From assembly GCA_017961015.1 (NCBI GenBank), contig JAGCYC010000063.1, positions 1-37,235 on the forward strand: a stretch of 37,235 nucleotides of DNA. The letters run 5' to 3'. Position numbers and translations under genes: made by a program. Source of the DNA: Bacteroidales bacterium. Its GTDB lineage: Bacteria > Bacteroidota > Bacteroidia > Bacteroidales > UBA932. Numbering within the stretch: position 1 is the first letter of the stretch; each line of letters begins with the position of its first letter. Under the pieces are notes generated by a model that was not told the DNA's origin, did not search any database, and saw only the letters and a program-made list of their open reading frames with translations. Below, piece by piece: positions 6,191-14,548 of this stretch.

Positions 6191-7645
6191 TTAATCAAGA
6201 GTCCAACTTGCACCTTCCTTGGTGTCCTTGACGCTGATTCCGGCGGCGGCGAGGGCGTCGCGGATACGGTCGCTTTCGGCCCAGTCTTTTGCGGCGCGGG
6301 CCTTGGCACGGTTTTCAAGCACCAGGTCCATTACACCGGCAAGGGCCTTTTCGGCGCGTCCGCCGGCCTGCTCGTCATCCTTGAGGCCAAGGACGGAACC
6401 CACAACCTTGTCGAAGAGTTCCCTGAGCGCGGAAGCATCGGCCGCGGAGAGCTTGCCTGCGTTGATAAGTTTCACGGCATCAAAGAGATGAGCTATGGCA
6501 ATGGGGGTGTTAAGGTCGTCGCAGAGGGCGTCCCAAACCTTTTCAGACAGCTGAGCCACCTGCTCCGAAGGCGTTCCGCCGGGGGCCGATGCAGGGAGCT
6601 GACGCCAGGCCTGCATCAGGCGGCGATAGCCTTTTTCGGCCGCCTGCAGGGCTTCGTTGGAGAAATCCAGGGTGCTGCGGTAGTGGGCCTGAAGGATGAA
6701 GAAGCGCACAGTCATAGGACTGTAGGCCTGCTGAAGGGAAGGATGGTTTCCGCTGAAGAGTTCCGGCAGGGTGATGAAATTCCCCAGCGATTTCCCCATC
6801 TTCTGGCCGTTGATGGTAATCATATTGTTGTGCACCCAGTAATGCACGCCCTGAGTGCCGCGCGATGCCACATTCTGGGCAATCTCGCATTCGTGATGCG
6901 GGAACATCAGGTCCATTCCGCCGCCGTGTATGTCGAACTCCTGGCCAAGGTACTTCTCACCCATCACCGAGCACTCGAGATGCCAGCCCGGGAAACCTTC
7001 GCCCCAGGGGGAAGGCCAGCGCATAATGTGCTGCGGCTCTGCCTTTTTCCAGATGGCGAAGTCGAAGGGGGCGTGCTTGTCGCCCTGGCCGTCCAGCGAA
7101 CGGGTACCTTCCAGGGTGTCCTCGAGGGAGCGGCCGGAAAGGATGCCGTAGCGGTGGTAACGGTTGTACTTGGGAACGTCGAAGTAGATGGAACCGTTTG
7201 ATTCATAGGCGAATCCGGCATCCAGTATCTTCTTCACCGTCTCTATCTGTTCTATGATATGACCGGAGGCGCGGGGCTCGATGGACGGCGGGAGCACGTT
7301 GAGTTCACGCATTGCGGCGTGATAGCGCTCGGTATAGTACTGCACCACCTCCATAGGCTCCAGCTGCTCCAGCCGGGCCTTTTTGGCAATCTTGTCCTCG
7401 CCTTCATCGGCATCGTGCTCCAGGTGGCCCACATCAGTGATATTGCGCACATAACGCACCTTGTATCCCAGCTGCTGGAGCAGGCGGAAAAGGACGTCGT
7501 AGGTAACACCGGGACGGGCGTGGCCCAGATGGGCGTCGCCGTAGACGGTGGGACCGCAGACATACATACCTACACGGCCCTCGTGGATGGGCTTGAACAG
7601 TTCCTTACTGTGAGTGAGTGTATTGCTAAGAAACAGGTCTCTCAT
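6191..7645 (-). CDS. cysS: Cysteinyl-tRNA synthetase
   Basis: A 484-residue class I aminoacyl-tRNA synthetase that charges tRNA-Cys. The HIGH-type motif is HLGH, within [10 protein letters not shown] near residue 38. The KMSKS-type motif is KMGKS at residues 282-286. Zinc ligands are visible as the Cys in [10 protein letters not shown], the Cys of HLECSVM, and the His and Glu of FPHHECEIA. The C-terminal anticodon-binding part ends with [20 protein letters not shown], as usual. The GG-rich [13 protein letters not shown] block is characteristic. It is the first gene of a pair with xth. Upstream, the minus strand has only an imperfect TAacTTGC box. Confidence 0.97.
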   Translation of the reverse strand: MRDLFLSNTLTHSKELFKPIHEGRVGMYVCGPTVYGDAHLGHARPGVTYDVLFRLLQQLGYKVRYVRNITDVGHLEHDADEGEDKIAKKARLEQLEPMEVVQYYTERYHAAMRELNVLPPSIEPRASGHIIEQIETVKKILDAGFAYESNGSIYFDVPKYNRYHRYGILSGRSLEDTLEGTRSLDGQGDKHAPFDFAIWKKAEPQHIMRWPSPWGEGFPGWHLECSVMGEKYLGQEFDIHGGGMDLMFPHHECEIAQNVASRGTQGVHYWVHNNMITINGQKMGKSLGNFITLPELFSGNHPSLQQAYSPMTVRFFILQAHYRSTLDFSNEALQAAEKGYRRLMQAWRQLPASAPGGTPSEQVAQLSEKVWDALCDDLNTPIAIAHLFDAVKLINAGKLSAADASALRELFDKVVGSVLGLKDDEQAGGRAEKALAGVMDLVLENRAKARAAKDWAESDRIRDALAAAGISVKDTKEGASWTLD

Positions 7646-7703
7646 GGTCTTGAATTATAGAACCTGCAAGTTAGGAATTATTTAGTATTTATGCAATTTT
7701 TTG

Positions 7704-7711
7704 TACCTTTG
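7704..7711 (+). promoter_or_regulatory. -7 box TAccTTTG for folD
   Basis: TACCTTTG ends seven bases before the ATG at 7718. Transcription starting about 5-8 bases downstream would give a leaderless or nearly leaderless folD mRNA. It also argues against the upstream in-frame ATG at 7691, which lies upstream of this box. Confidence 0.7.
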
Positions 7712-7717
7712 CACCCG

Positions 7718-8578
7718 ATGAAGATTATTGACGGAAAACAGATTTCGGCCGCCCTTAAGGCCGATGTGGCGGCTCAGGTAGCCAGCTTCCCCGCCCTCTA
7801 CGGACGGGTCCCCCACCTCGTGGTAATCCGCGTGGGAGAAGATCCTGCCAGCGTGGTTTATGTACGCAACAAAGCCAAGGCCTGCGAACTCACAGGCATA
7901 CGCAACACCACCATAGTGCTTCCCGAGGACACCCCTGAGGCCGCCCTGCTGGACCGGATCCGCAGCCTGAATGCCGATGAAGGCGTGGACGGAATCCTTG
8001 TGCAGCTGCCCCTGCCCCGCCATATCTCAGAGGCAAAGGTCATAGAAAGCATATCCCGTGAAAAGGACGTGGACGGCTTCCACCCCCTCAACGTGGCAGG
8101 CCTGTGGCAGAAGACCCCCCATCTGGAGCCCTGCACCCCTAAAGGCATAATGCAGCTGCTCAAAGCCACGGGAGTGGATCCCTGCGGCAAAAGGGCCGTG
8201 GTTATCGGCCGAAGCAATATCGTGGGACTTCCCACCGCCAAGATGCTGCTGGACGCCAACGCCACCGTCACCCTCTGCCATACCCGCACGAAGGATCTCG
8301 CAGCCATAACCCGTCAGGCCGAAATCCTTGTCGTAGCCGCCGGAAAGGCCAAGATGATAAGCGGCGATATGGTTTCGGAAGGAGTAGTGGTGATCGATGT
8401 CGGAATGGACCGCGACCCCGATACCGGGAAACTCTGCGGCGACGTGGACTTTGACTCAGTGGCCCCCAAGGCTGCCGCCATAACTCCGGTTCCCGGAGGA
8501 GTCGGTCCGATGACCATCGCCTGCCTGATGCAAAACACGGTCCTGTGTTTCAAGGACCGTGTGTCTAAAAAAGCTTAA
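7718..8578 (+). CDS. folD: Bifunctional methylenetetrahydrofolate dehydrogenase / cyclohydrolase
   Basis: Interconverts 5,10-methylene- and 10-formyl-tetrahydrofolate with NADP, feeding purine and formyl-Met synthesis. The 286-residue protein shows YVRNKAKACE with the catalytic Lys at residue 52, LVQLPLPRHI, the Rossmann segment VIGRSNIVGLPTAKML, and the C-terminal PVPGGVGPMT. I chose the ATG at 7718 (MKIIDGKQI) rather than 7691 because it matches the family start and lies just after the TAccTTTG box. Its TAA overlaps the stop codon of the convergent lipoprotein gene, leaving no room for a terminator between them. Confidence 0.97.
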   Translation: MKIIDGKQISAALKADVAAQVASFPALYGRVPHLVVIRVGEDPASVVYVRNKAKACELTGIRNTTIVLPEDTPEAALLDRIRSLNADEGVDGILVQLPLPRHISEAKVIESISREKDVDGFHPLNVAGLWQKTPHLEPCTPKGIMQLLKATGVDPCGKRAVVIGRSNIVGLPTAKMLLDANATVTLCHTRTKDLAAITRQAEILVVAAGKAKMISGDMVSEGVVVIDVGMDRDPDTGKLCGDVDFDSVAPKAAAITPVPGGVGPMTIACLMQNTVLCFKDRVSKKA

Positions 8579-9762
8579 TTCCTTTCTACAAATACCTTCG
8601 GCTGCCTGCGCCTGAGCGAATTCTTCGTCGGATAGCGGTCGGCCTCGTCTATCAGGCCCTTCGTAGGCAGCGGTGCCCCTGTGCTTATGGCCGTCATACG
8701 TAAAGGCAGCCAGGGAACGCCGGAATTGTTGTAGTGGGCCCAGTTCTTCTCGTCGTAGCAGAAACGGGAGTAGCGCATACTGTGGTAGGTCGCAAGGAAG
8801 CCGTTCGGGAAAGAGAACTGTTCGGGAACTATGCTGATGCTGTTATCACCGTTTATTACGGTATGGGCTATGTCAAAGCCATAGTTTGCACCTTCATCGT
8901 CCACGATTCCGTTCTCGTCGGAGTTGGAGGTAAGATAGGTTCCCACGAACATCTCGTCCACCCAGGTGCCCAGGCCTTTGTCTTCGTATGAGGCGCGGTA
9001 CTGGCCGAAGAAGTACAGGGCGCCGTCCTCGTTGCGGTAGCGGCCGTAAATCCAGTCTTCGTCCATATTCATCTGGGTGGAGACCGAGCGGCCTGTCTCC
9101 CAACCGTCTATATAATACAGATAATTGTTCTCGCAATGGGAGATGGTAATGTCGAAGGCGGCGTAGTCATCGGCCACGTGCCATTTGCCTATCCACCTGA
9201 GATAGTTGTCCAGGGCCCTTTCCTCCACTACAGTCATCTCTGCGCTGCAGTAGTCGTAAGTGGCCTTGCCCTTGTTGTCCACCTCGATCAGGAACACCAG
9301 GTAATCGCCGTGCAGCATTATGTTGAAATTGGTCTCGGTGTCCTTTGAGGTGAAGACGTCCGGGCTGTCCCAGAAATCGCGGTCCTCGTTCTCGGCTATG
9401 GTATTAAGGTCCTTCACCTCACCTTCTATGAGTGACTTGGGGTCGGAGGAATACCATTTCTGGTAGTCGTCGGCGGTAAGGGTCCGGATAAAGAAATAGC
9501 CGGAGCCGGTATAGTGGAAGGAGAAATCCTCCACCTTGTTGATGCGCCCGTCGGAGCCGCGGAAATCGGATCGGCCTTCGTAACGGACCCACCAGTCCGT
9601 ACGCTTGTTTGCGGTAACTACTGCAGGGGGTTCCTGACCGCCACCGCCTCCCGGAGAGGATCCGCCGCCTCCGTTACTGGGATAATGGTTGCGCGGAGTA
9701 CGTTTCTCACAGCCCGGCATAAGCACCAGGGCAAGCATAAGCAAAGTCAAAAAACGTTTCAT
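8575..9762 (-). CDS. Lipoprotein of unknown function
   Basis: A 395-residue predicted lipoprotein. The signal peptide starts MKRFLTLLMLALVLMPGC; the Cys at residue 18 would be lipidated. A Gly/Ser/Pro-rich linker follows (about residues 30-45). The mature part is rich in Tyr, Trp and Asp, with repeated motifs such as WVRYEGR and WIGKWHVADDYAAFDI, suggesting a beta-rich extracytoplasmic domain. The central LRWIGKWHV stretch is reminiscent of small calycin-like domains in Bacteroidales lipoproteins, but I cannot assign a family. The start at 9762 is chosen over 9801 because the signal peptide begins there. It lies 51 bases downstream of dcuB on the same strand and may be expressed with it. Its stop overlaps the folD stop. 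Confidence 0.85.
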   Translation of the reverse strand: MKRFLTLLMLALVLMPGCEKRTPRNHYPSNGGGGSSPGGGGGQEPPAVVTANKRTDWWVRYEGRSDFRGSDGRINKVEDFSFHYTGSGYFFIRTLTADDYQKWYSSDPKSLIEGEVKDLNTIAENEDRDFWDSPDVFTSKDTETNFNIMLHGDYLVFLIEVDNKGKATYDYCSAEMTVVEERALDNYLRWIGKWHVADDYAAFDITISHCENNYLYYIDGWETGRSVSTQMNMDEDWIYGRYRNEDGALYFFGQYRASYEDKGLGTWVDEMFVGTYLTSNSDENGIVDDEGANYGFDIAHTVINGDNSISIVPEQFSFPNGFLATYHSMRYSRFCYDEKNWAHYNNSGVPWLPLRMTAISTGAPLPTKGLIDEADRYPTKNSLRRRQPKVFVERN

Positions 9763-9813
9763 ATCTGTTTCTGTTATTATCGGCCTTGGGCATTCCTGCA
9801 ACAGGCGTGCCGT

Positions 9814-11187
9814 TTATTGTACGAACGAAGCGAAGTACCCGGGGAAGAGCACATTGGTAATGAGGTAACCCACCACGGTGGAAACGACCACACAGATAAG
9901 TCCCGGCATCATAAAGCTGTGATTCAGCAGATACTTGCCGATTACGGTGGTTCCGCTGCGGTCGAAGTTTACCGTGGCGATATCGGAGGGATAGTTGGGA
10001 ATGAAGAAATAGCCGTAAACGCTGGGAAGCACGCCCAGAAGCACCGGGCCGGCTATTCCAAGTTCGTATGCCAGGGGCAGCATAGCCACCACCACTGCGC
10101 CCTGGGAGTTGATGAGCACCGACACCAGGAAGAATACCAGGGCTATGCTCCAGGGATAGTTGGTCACCAGGTCGGTGAGCATCACCTTCATCTGGTCCAG
10201 GTAATTGCCGAAGTAGGTATCGGCCAGCCAGGCGATGCCGTAGATGGCTATCACGGCCACCATACCGGACTTCCAGACCGAACCCGAGACGCAGTTCTTC
10301 AGGTCCACCTTGCAGAGCATTATGTTCAGGGCGGCGGCCACCAGCATTATAATCTGGATGCAGATATTCATCTTGGGCAGATTGATATGCTTGGCGAGGG
10401 TTTCCCCGTCCACGTGTATCATCTGGCAGAATGCGAACGACACTATCACCAGCAGGGCGAAAAGGAAAATGAACACGGAAGCCTTGGCCTCGCGGGTGAT
10501 TTCCTTATCAAGGGTGGTGGCGGTGTTGCCGTACATATACTTGAACATTTTGGGATCGGCCTTTCTCTGGAGGAAGGCGGGGTCCTTGTCAAGGTCTTTG
10601 CCCCTCTTGTACGAGGCTGCGGCGGCACACATCAGGCCAATCAGGCAGGCGGGAATGGTCACCATAAGCACCTGGGGGATGCTCACCATATAGCCGTTGG
10701 CATTGGATATGGTCACGAAGGCCACCACGGCTGCGGCAATCGGAGAACAGGTTATACCCACCTGGGAGGCGATGGAAGCTACGCCGCAGGGACGCTCGGG
10801 GCGGATATTCTGCTTGAGTGAAATGTCGCAGATAATGGGCATTATGGTGTATACCACGTGGCCGGTTCCTACCAGTACGGTAAGGAAGAAGGTGACCAGC
10901 GGCCCCAGGAAGGTAATGTATCCCGGATGGCGGCGGAGCATCTTTTCGGCTATCTGGATCATCCAGTCCATACCGCCCGAAGCCTGGAGCGTTCCGGCGC
11001 AGGTAACCGCAGCTATAATGATGTAAATGACGTCGGTGGGAGGGGTGCCGGGCTTGAGGCCGAAGCCGAATACCAGGATGGCAAGGCCGATTCCGGAGAT
11101 GGCGCCTAGCGCCAGCGACCCGTAGCGCGAGCCGACATAAAGAGCTGCCAGGACGATGAGCAGCTGTATAATCATTGCAAAGGTCAT
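9814..11187 (-). CDS. dcuB: Anaerobic C4-dicarboxylate transporter, DcuA/DcuB family
   Basis: A 457-residue inner-membrane carrier with about 10-12 hydrophobic segments. The family exchanges fumarate, malate or aspartate for succinate during fumarate respiration. Telling stretches are LQASGGMDWMIQIAEKMLRR, FLTVLVGTGHVVYTIMPIIC, NIRPERPCGVASIASQVGI and FDRSGTTVIGKYLLNHSFM. These agree closely with E. coli DcuA/DcuB, and KPGTPPTDV is nearer DcuB. Succinate export suits a Bacteroidales fermenter. A -7-like box TAacTTTA lies 18 bases upstream of its ATG. The lipoprotein gene follows after 51 bases. Confidence 0.93.
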   Translation of the reverse strand: MTFAMIIQLLIVLAALYVGSRYGSLALGAISGIGLAILVFGFGLKPGTPPTDVIYIIIAAVTCAGTLQASGGMDWMIQIAEKMLRRHPGYITFLGPLVTFFLTVLVGTGHVVYTIMPIICDISLKQNIRPERPCGVASIASQVGITCSPIAAAVVAFVTISNANGYMVSIPQVLMVTIPACLIGLMCAAAASYKRGKDLDKDPAFLQRKADPKMFKYMYGNTATTLDKEITREAKASVFIFLFALLVIVSFAFCQMIHVDGETLAKHINLPKMNICIQIIMLVAAALNIMLCKVDLKNCVSGSVWKSGMVAVIAIYGIAWLADTYFGNYLDQMKVMLTDLVTNYPWSIALVFFLVSVLINSQGAVVVAMLPLAYELGIAGPVLLGVLPSVYGYFFIPNYPSDIATVNFDRSGTTVIGKYLLNHSFMMPGLICVVVSTVVGYLITNVLFPGYFASFVQ

Positions 11188-11205
11188 AGTAGTTCAGTGT
11201 TCCGG

Positions 11206-11213
11206 TAAAGTTA
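11206..11213 (-). promoter_or_regulatory. Probable -7 box TAacTTTA for dcuB
   Basis: The minus strand reads TAACTTTA, seven of eight positions of the usual form. A TTG lies about 20 bases further upstream. It is weaker than the other boxes in this window. Confidence 0.4.
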
Positions 11214-11277
11214 TGAAGAAAAATCCACTATTGCAATTTTTGCCTCTCCACGGGGCCGATATTTGGTACAGAATTGG

Positions 11278-11285
11278 TATATTTG
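11278..11285 (+). promoter_or_regulatory. -7 box TAtaTTTG for the secreted protein at 11302
   Basis: TATATTTG lies 16 bases before the ATG at 11302, giving a leader of about ten bases. An upstream frame opening at 11263 would start ahead of this box and is therefore not used as the start. Confidence 0.6.
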
Positions 11286-11301
11286 CCCCGTAAACAAGCA
11301 A

Positions 11302-12291
11302 ATGATGAGAAGAGTCCTTGTAAGCGCACTGCTGCTCCTGACCTTTCCCTTCCTTGTCGGAGCCCAGCAGATCCGCACCAACTACCGCAGCGGTGGCATA
11401 ACACATATATCCACTGATTATGAAGCACTTGCCTTTGGCGAGATTCCCGGCTGGGTAAGGCTGGAAAAGGCCGGTTTTGCCGATGGCGGCCACATCTGGC
11501 TGCTGTACCTGAACCTGGACCAGAAGACATCCCTGGCGGTGCCGAAGGGCGTGAAGGCCGCCTTCAACCTAAGCGGTGGGAAATTCGTCAGGCTGGACCA
11601 GATAGGCGAAGATTCCGTCACCAAGCCCCGTATGGAAAACGGGCTTTTCCGTAACCGTTTCAAGTATGCCGCCTATGAGGCCGATATGCAGAAACTGCTC
11701 GGCGGGATAGGCTCGGTGGATATAGTGAGCGGCTGGAATCCCGAGGACTTCATCCAGGCTTCCTTCCCCGAAAACGCACTCGCAGCGCTGCTGAAAAGGC
11801 ATTATGACGCCATCATAGTGGCAGAGTCCAAGACCATAGAGCTGGAAGCCACCCTGGCCGGACACACCGGCACCCGTTCCAGCCGTATGTCCATAGCCAA
11901 TCCCCTGGTGGGCCGCGGGCAGGATTTCATCTACAATATCATCCTCCAGCACCTTTACTACGAAAGCAACCAGGCCGAGGACATAGACCTCTCCTTTATG
12001 ATAGGCACCGAACAGTCCTACCGCATTCCCCTGGACGCCCCGGTACGCTTTACCCTCAGCGACGGTTCCGTGATAGAACTCCTCCAGACCAGGGACGACG
12101 TAAACTTCATCTGCGTTTTTCCCTCCCTGGAGCAGCTGCGGCGGCTCGCCGACGGAATCGCCTCGGTCTCGATAGACTACGACGGCGGAACCTTCCAGGA
12201 CAGGCTGGACACCCGTCCCGAGGACGGCTACAGCTTCTCCCAGGCGGTGAACCAGCAGCTCCAGCTGCTTATGTCGGTATCGCCCCGCTAG
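11302..12291 (+). CDS. Secreted protein with two similar halves, unknown function
   Basis: A 329-residue exported protein. MMRRVLVSALLLLTFPFLVG is a signal peptide with likely cleavage before QQIRT. The mature protein seems to hold two diverged copies of one domain. VKAAFNLSGGKFVRLDQI ... LLGGIGSVDIVSG in the first half lines up with VRFTLSDGSVIELLQT ... LADGIASVSIDYDGG in the second. A basic/polar linker with AGHTGTRSSRMSIANPL separates them. I do not recognise the family. It could begin at 11302 or 11305 (adjacent ATGs). About 100 bases separate it from the Ig-domain lipoprotein, which has its own promoter box. Confidence 0.8.
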   Translation: MMRRVLVSALLLLTFPFLVGAQQIRTNYRSGGITHISTDYEALAFGEIPGWVRLEKAGFADGGHIWLLYLNLDQKTSLAVPKGVKAAFNLSGGKFVRLDQIGEDSVTKPRMENGLFRNRFKYAAYEADMQKLLGGIGSVDIVSGWNPEDFIQASFPENALAALLKRHYDAIIVAESKTIELEATLAGHTGTRSSRMSIANPLVGRGQDFIYNIILQHLYYESNQAEDIDLSFMIGTEQSYRIPLDAPVRFTLSDGSVIELLQTRDDVNFICVFPSLEQLRRLADGIASVSIDYDGGTFQDRLDTRPEDGYSFSQAVNQQLQLLMSVSPR

Positions 12292-12327
12292 GGCTGTACG
12301 GACAGCGCCGCAGGCCCGCAAGCGCCT

Positions 12328-12378
12328 CCCCTGCATAATATTATGTATTGACCGGGCAGGGGGAAATGGATACATTTG
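12328..12378 (+). promoter_or_regulatory. Promoter with overlapping inverted repeat, upstream of the Ig-domain lipoprotein
   Basis: The -7 box TAcaTTTG is at 12371-12378, 18 bases before the ATG at 12396. Just upstream, CCCCTGC (12328-12334) and GCAGGGG (12356-12362) form an inverted repeat that encloses the palindrome ATAATATTAT (12334-12343 region) and spans the expected -33 region. This is a candidate operator; no regulator can be named. Confidence 0.5.
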
Positions 12379-12395
12379 AAAAATTTTTTTTCAAG

Positions 12396-14510
12396 ATGAA
12401 ACGTATCCTCTTCCCTATTCTGCTGTGCCTGGCCGCCTGCCAAGCCGACCCTATCCCCTCAGGCAACACCCCTTCGGGCGGTGGCCAGGGGAACGACGGG
12501 GTACTCATTGCCCAGATCAGTGTCGTCGGGAGCATAGATATCGCCGAAAACGCCGCCAGCGTGAAGGTCCCTGTCACTCTGGAACCTTCCGAGGCATCAC
12601 TGAGCGCTGATGCCATCGTTCGCTGTGAGCAGGATGGCGTCCTCAATTACAATGTCCTCAGCGACGGAATCGAGATCACTCCTGTCAAACAGGGAAATGC
12701 CGTCTTCACCATTTCTCCCAAGAAGGGTCCTGCAGCCGATGCAAGCTTTACCGTACACGTGCTCGAGAAGGAGCCGGCGCTGGTTTCAATCGGCATCAAT
12801 AAAGTCGGCGACAGCTTCTCAGGCGGAAAGCTCATCCTCACCGAGACCGGCAGCTTCCAGCTGGAGGCCACCGTTATGAACGAGAAGGGCAACGCTTCGA
12901 TGGACAGGCGGGTCTGGACTCTTAAAAGCGGCAGCGGAGTGGTTTCCCTGAGCGAAAACGGCCTGGTCACCGCCCTCAAGGCCGGGGACGCAGTCGTGAG
13001 CGTGTCTCCGGCATCGGCCCCGAACCTGAAGGACGAGCTGAGCATAAGCGTGGCAGAGATCAGTACCGTGAATTTCACCGCCACGGGCGGCAGCTTCGAA
13101 AACGGAGTCCTGCCCCTGTCGGAAGGCGGCAGCGTACAGCTCACGGCCATTGTGAAGAACAGCCAGGGCAAGGTGTTCAACACCCCCGTGACCTGGTCGG
13201 TGGCAGAGGGAACCTGCGTAAGCGTGGACCAGACTGGAAAAGTGAGCGCCAAGGCGTCGTCCGGCACCGCCAAGGTCAAAGCCACCGTGACCGCCAAACC
13301 CAGCGTGAGCGGGTCCGCCTCCATCAGGATAGTCCCCAACCCCCAGAGTATCGAGATTTACGGTAACCCGAACCTGAACATCCCCGAGGAACTCAAGAAA
13401 GGCGGCAACACTACCCTGAAGGTGAGGGTGCTTCCTGCCGATGCCGTTCAGGACGTGAATGTGGTGGTGAATGTACCTTCCGGCGCCAATAACAGCTGCA
13501 CCCTGAAGGCCACCACGACGGTGTCCGGCGGCTATACCAATATCAAGCTGCAGGCATCGTCCACCTCCGATGTAAAGTACCGTGAAGTGGTTATCACCAG
13601 TGTTGCCAAATCGTCAGTAAGCGCTTCCTGGAAGTTCTACATCTGCGATTACTACGACACCGACCTCAAGGTGGGAGACTATGTGTACTACAGTTCCTCC
13701 ACCGGGAAGTTCGTTTCCCGCGACAGCGGCAGGCGCTGCGGCGACTCCTTCCTCAACGACAGCTACCAGATGGGCTCCCAGCCCAAGACTCCGCCCACCG
13801 TATCGGGGTACAGCTACATCGGCGTTATCGGCAGCACCAGTGTCCCGTCGGCCGACGACTTCCTGAAGGCGTCAATGCTTTCCGGCTGCGCCGACCCCGT
13901 CCACAAGAATATATCGGGGCTTCGGAGAAGCACCCTCATCGGCCTTGACAACAACAGCGGAGCCCACGTGCTGGTTGTGGCCGCCAAACACACCGACGCC
14001 ACCGTATGGCAGGTAAGTTCTGCTGACGGCAAACTTGTGGCTGAAGATACCGGTATCAATGTCTATCCGCTGTTCCCCCTGCGCGGCACCCTGGCCCTGA
14101 GTCAGTACGAACAGGAGAACGGCCACGGAACCACCTATGTAGAATATGGCTTCCTTTCCTACCGTCTCCTGAAACGATACAACGGCCTGCAGACCAACCA
14201 GGGCTCAAAGGTATCGCCGGTGCTTTCCATCGCTTCCTACACGCCTTCCATAGAGCCTGCGACTTCCGGACAGACCTCTACCGGCTGGTTCCTTCCCGGC
14301 AAGGGCGATGTTTCCCTGGTGGAAAATGCCGCACTCGTCGCGCTTAACAACAGTCTATCCGATCCCATCCCTACCGACACTTATTACTGGTCGGTGGAAG
14401 AGCACTCCGGCAATTTCGCCGGCAGTTACGCCCGCGTCAAGGACTTCTGGGATAATATGAGCGACCGGAAGAGCAAGAGCTTCCGGGCAAGGGCCTTCCT
14501 CTACCTCTAG
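12396..14510 (+). CDS. Lipoprotein with bacterial Ig-like (BIG2-type) domains
   Basis: A 704-residue surface lipoprotein. The signal peptide MKRILFPILLCLAAC ends in the lipidation Cys at residue 15. Two or more BIG2-type domains follow, recognisable by WTLKSGSGVVSLSENGLVTA and WSVAEGTCVSVDQTGKVSA, each with the SxxGxVxAxxxG turn. The C-terminal 250 residues are different: GWFLPGKGDVSLV, a YYWSVEEH stretch and a final SFRARAFLYL resemble the DUF1566 / Fibrobacter-paralogue type of lectin-like ending. That comparison is inference. The start is set at 12396 by the signal peptide and promoter; an earlier in-frame start at 12348 would lie ahead of the -7 box. Confidence 0.85.
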   Translation: MKRILFPILLCLAACQADPIPSGNTPSGGGQGNDGVLIAQISVVGSIDIAENAASVKVPVTLEPSEASLSADAIVRCEQDGVLNYNVLSDGIEITPVKQGNAVFTISPKKGPAADASFTVHVLEKEPALVSIGINKVGDSFSGGKLILTETGSFQLEATVMNEKGNASMDRRVWTLKSGSGVVSLSENGLVTALKAGDAVVSVSPASAPNLKDELSISVAEISTVNFTATGGSFENGVLPLSEGGSVQLTAIVKNSQGKVFNTPVTWSVAEGTCVSVDQTGKVSAKASSGTAKVKATVTAKPSVSGSASIRIVPNPQSIEIYGNPNLNIPEELKKGGNTTLKVRVLPADAVQDVNVVVNVPSGANNSCTLKATTTVSGGYTNIKLQASSTSDVKYREVVITSVAKSSVSASWKFYICDYYDTDLKVGDYVYYSSSTGKFVSRDSGRRCGDSFLNDSYQMGSQPKTPPTVSGYSYIGVIGSTSVPSADDFLKASMLSGCADPVHKNISGLRRSTLIGLDNNSGAHVLVVAAKHTDATVWQVSSADGKLVAEDTGINVYPLFPLRGTLALSQYEQENGHGTTYVEYGFLSYRLLKRYNGLQTNQGSKVSPVLSIASYTPSIEPATSGQTSTGWFLPGKGDVSLVENAALVALNNSLSDPIPTDTYYWSVEEHSGNFAGSYARVKDFWDNMSDRKSKSFRARAFLYL

Positions 14511-14534
14511 TTTTTATATAAGGATTTGATTGCT

Positions 14535-14542
14535 TACCTTTG
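14535..14542 (+). promoter_or_regulatory. -7 box TAccTTTG for the histidine kinase
   Basis: TACCTTTG ends six bases before the ATG at 14549, so the kinase mRNA should be leaderless or nearly so. It lies 24 bases past the stop of the preceding lipoprotein. Confidence 0.68.
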
Positions 14543-14548
14543 TAAGTG

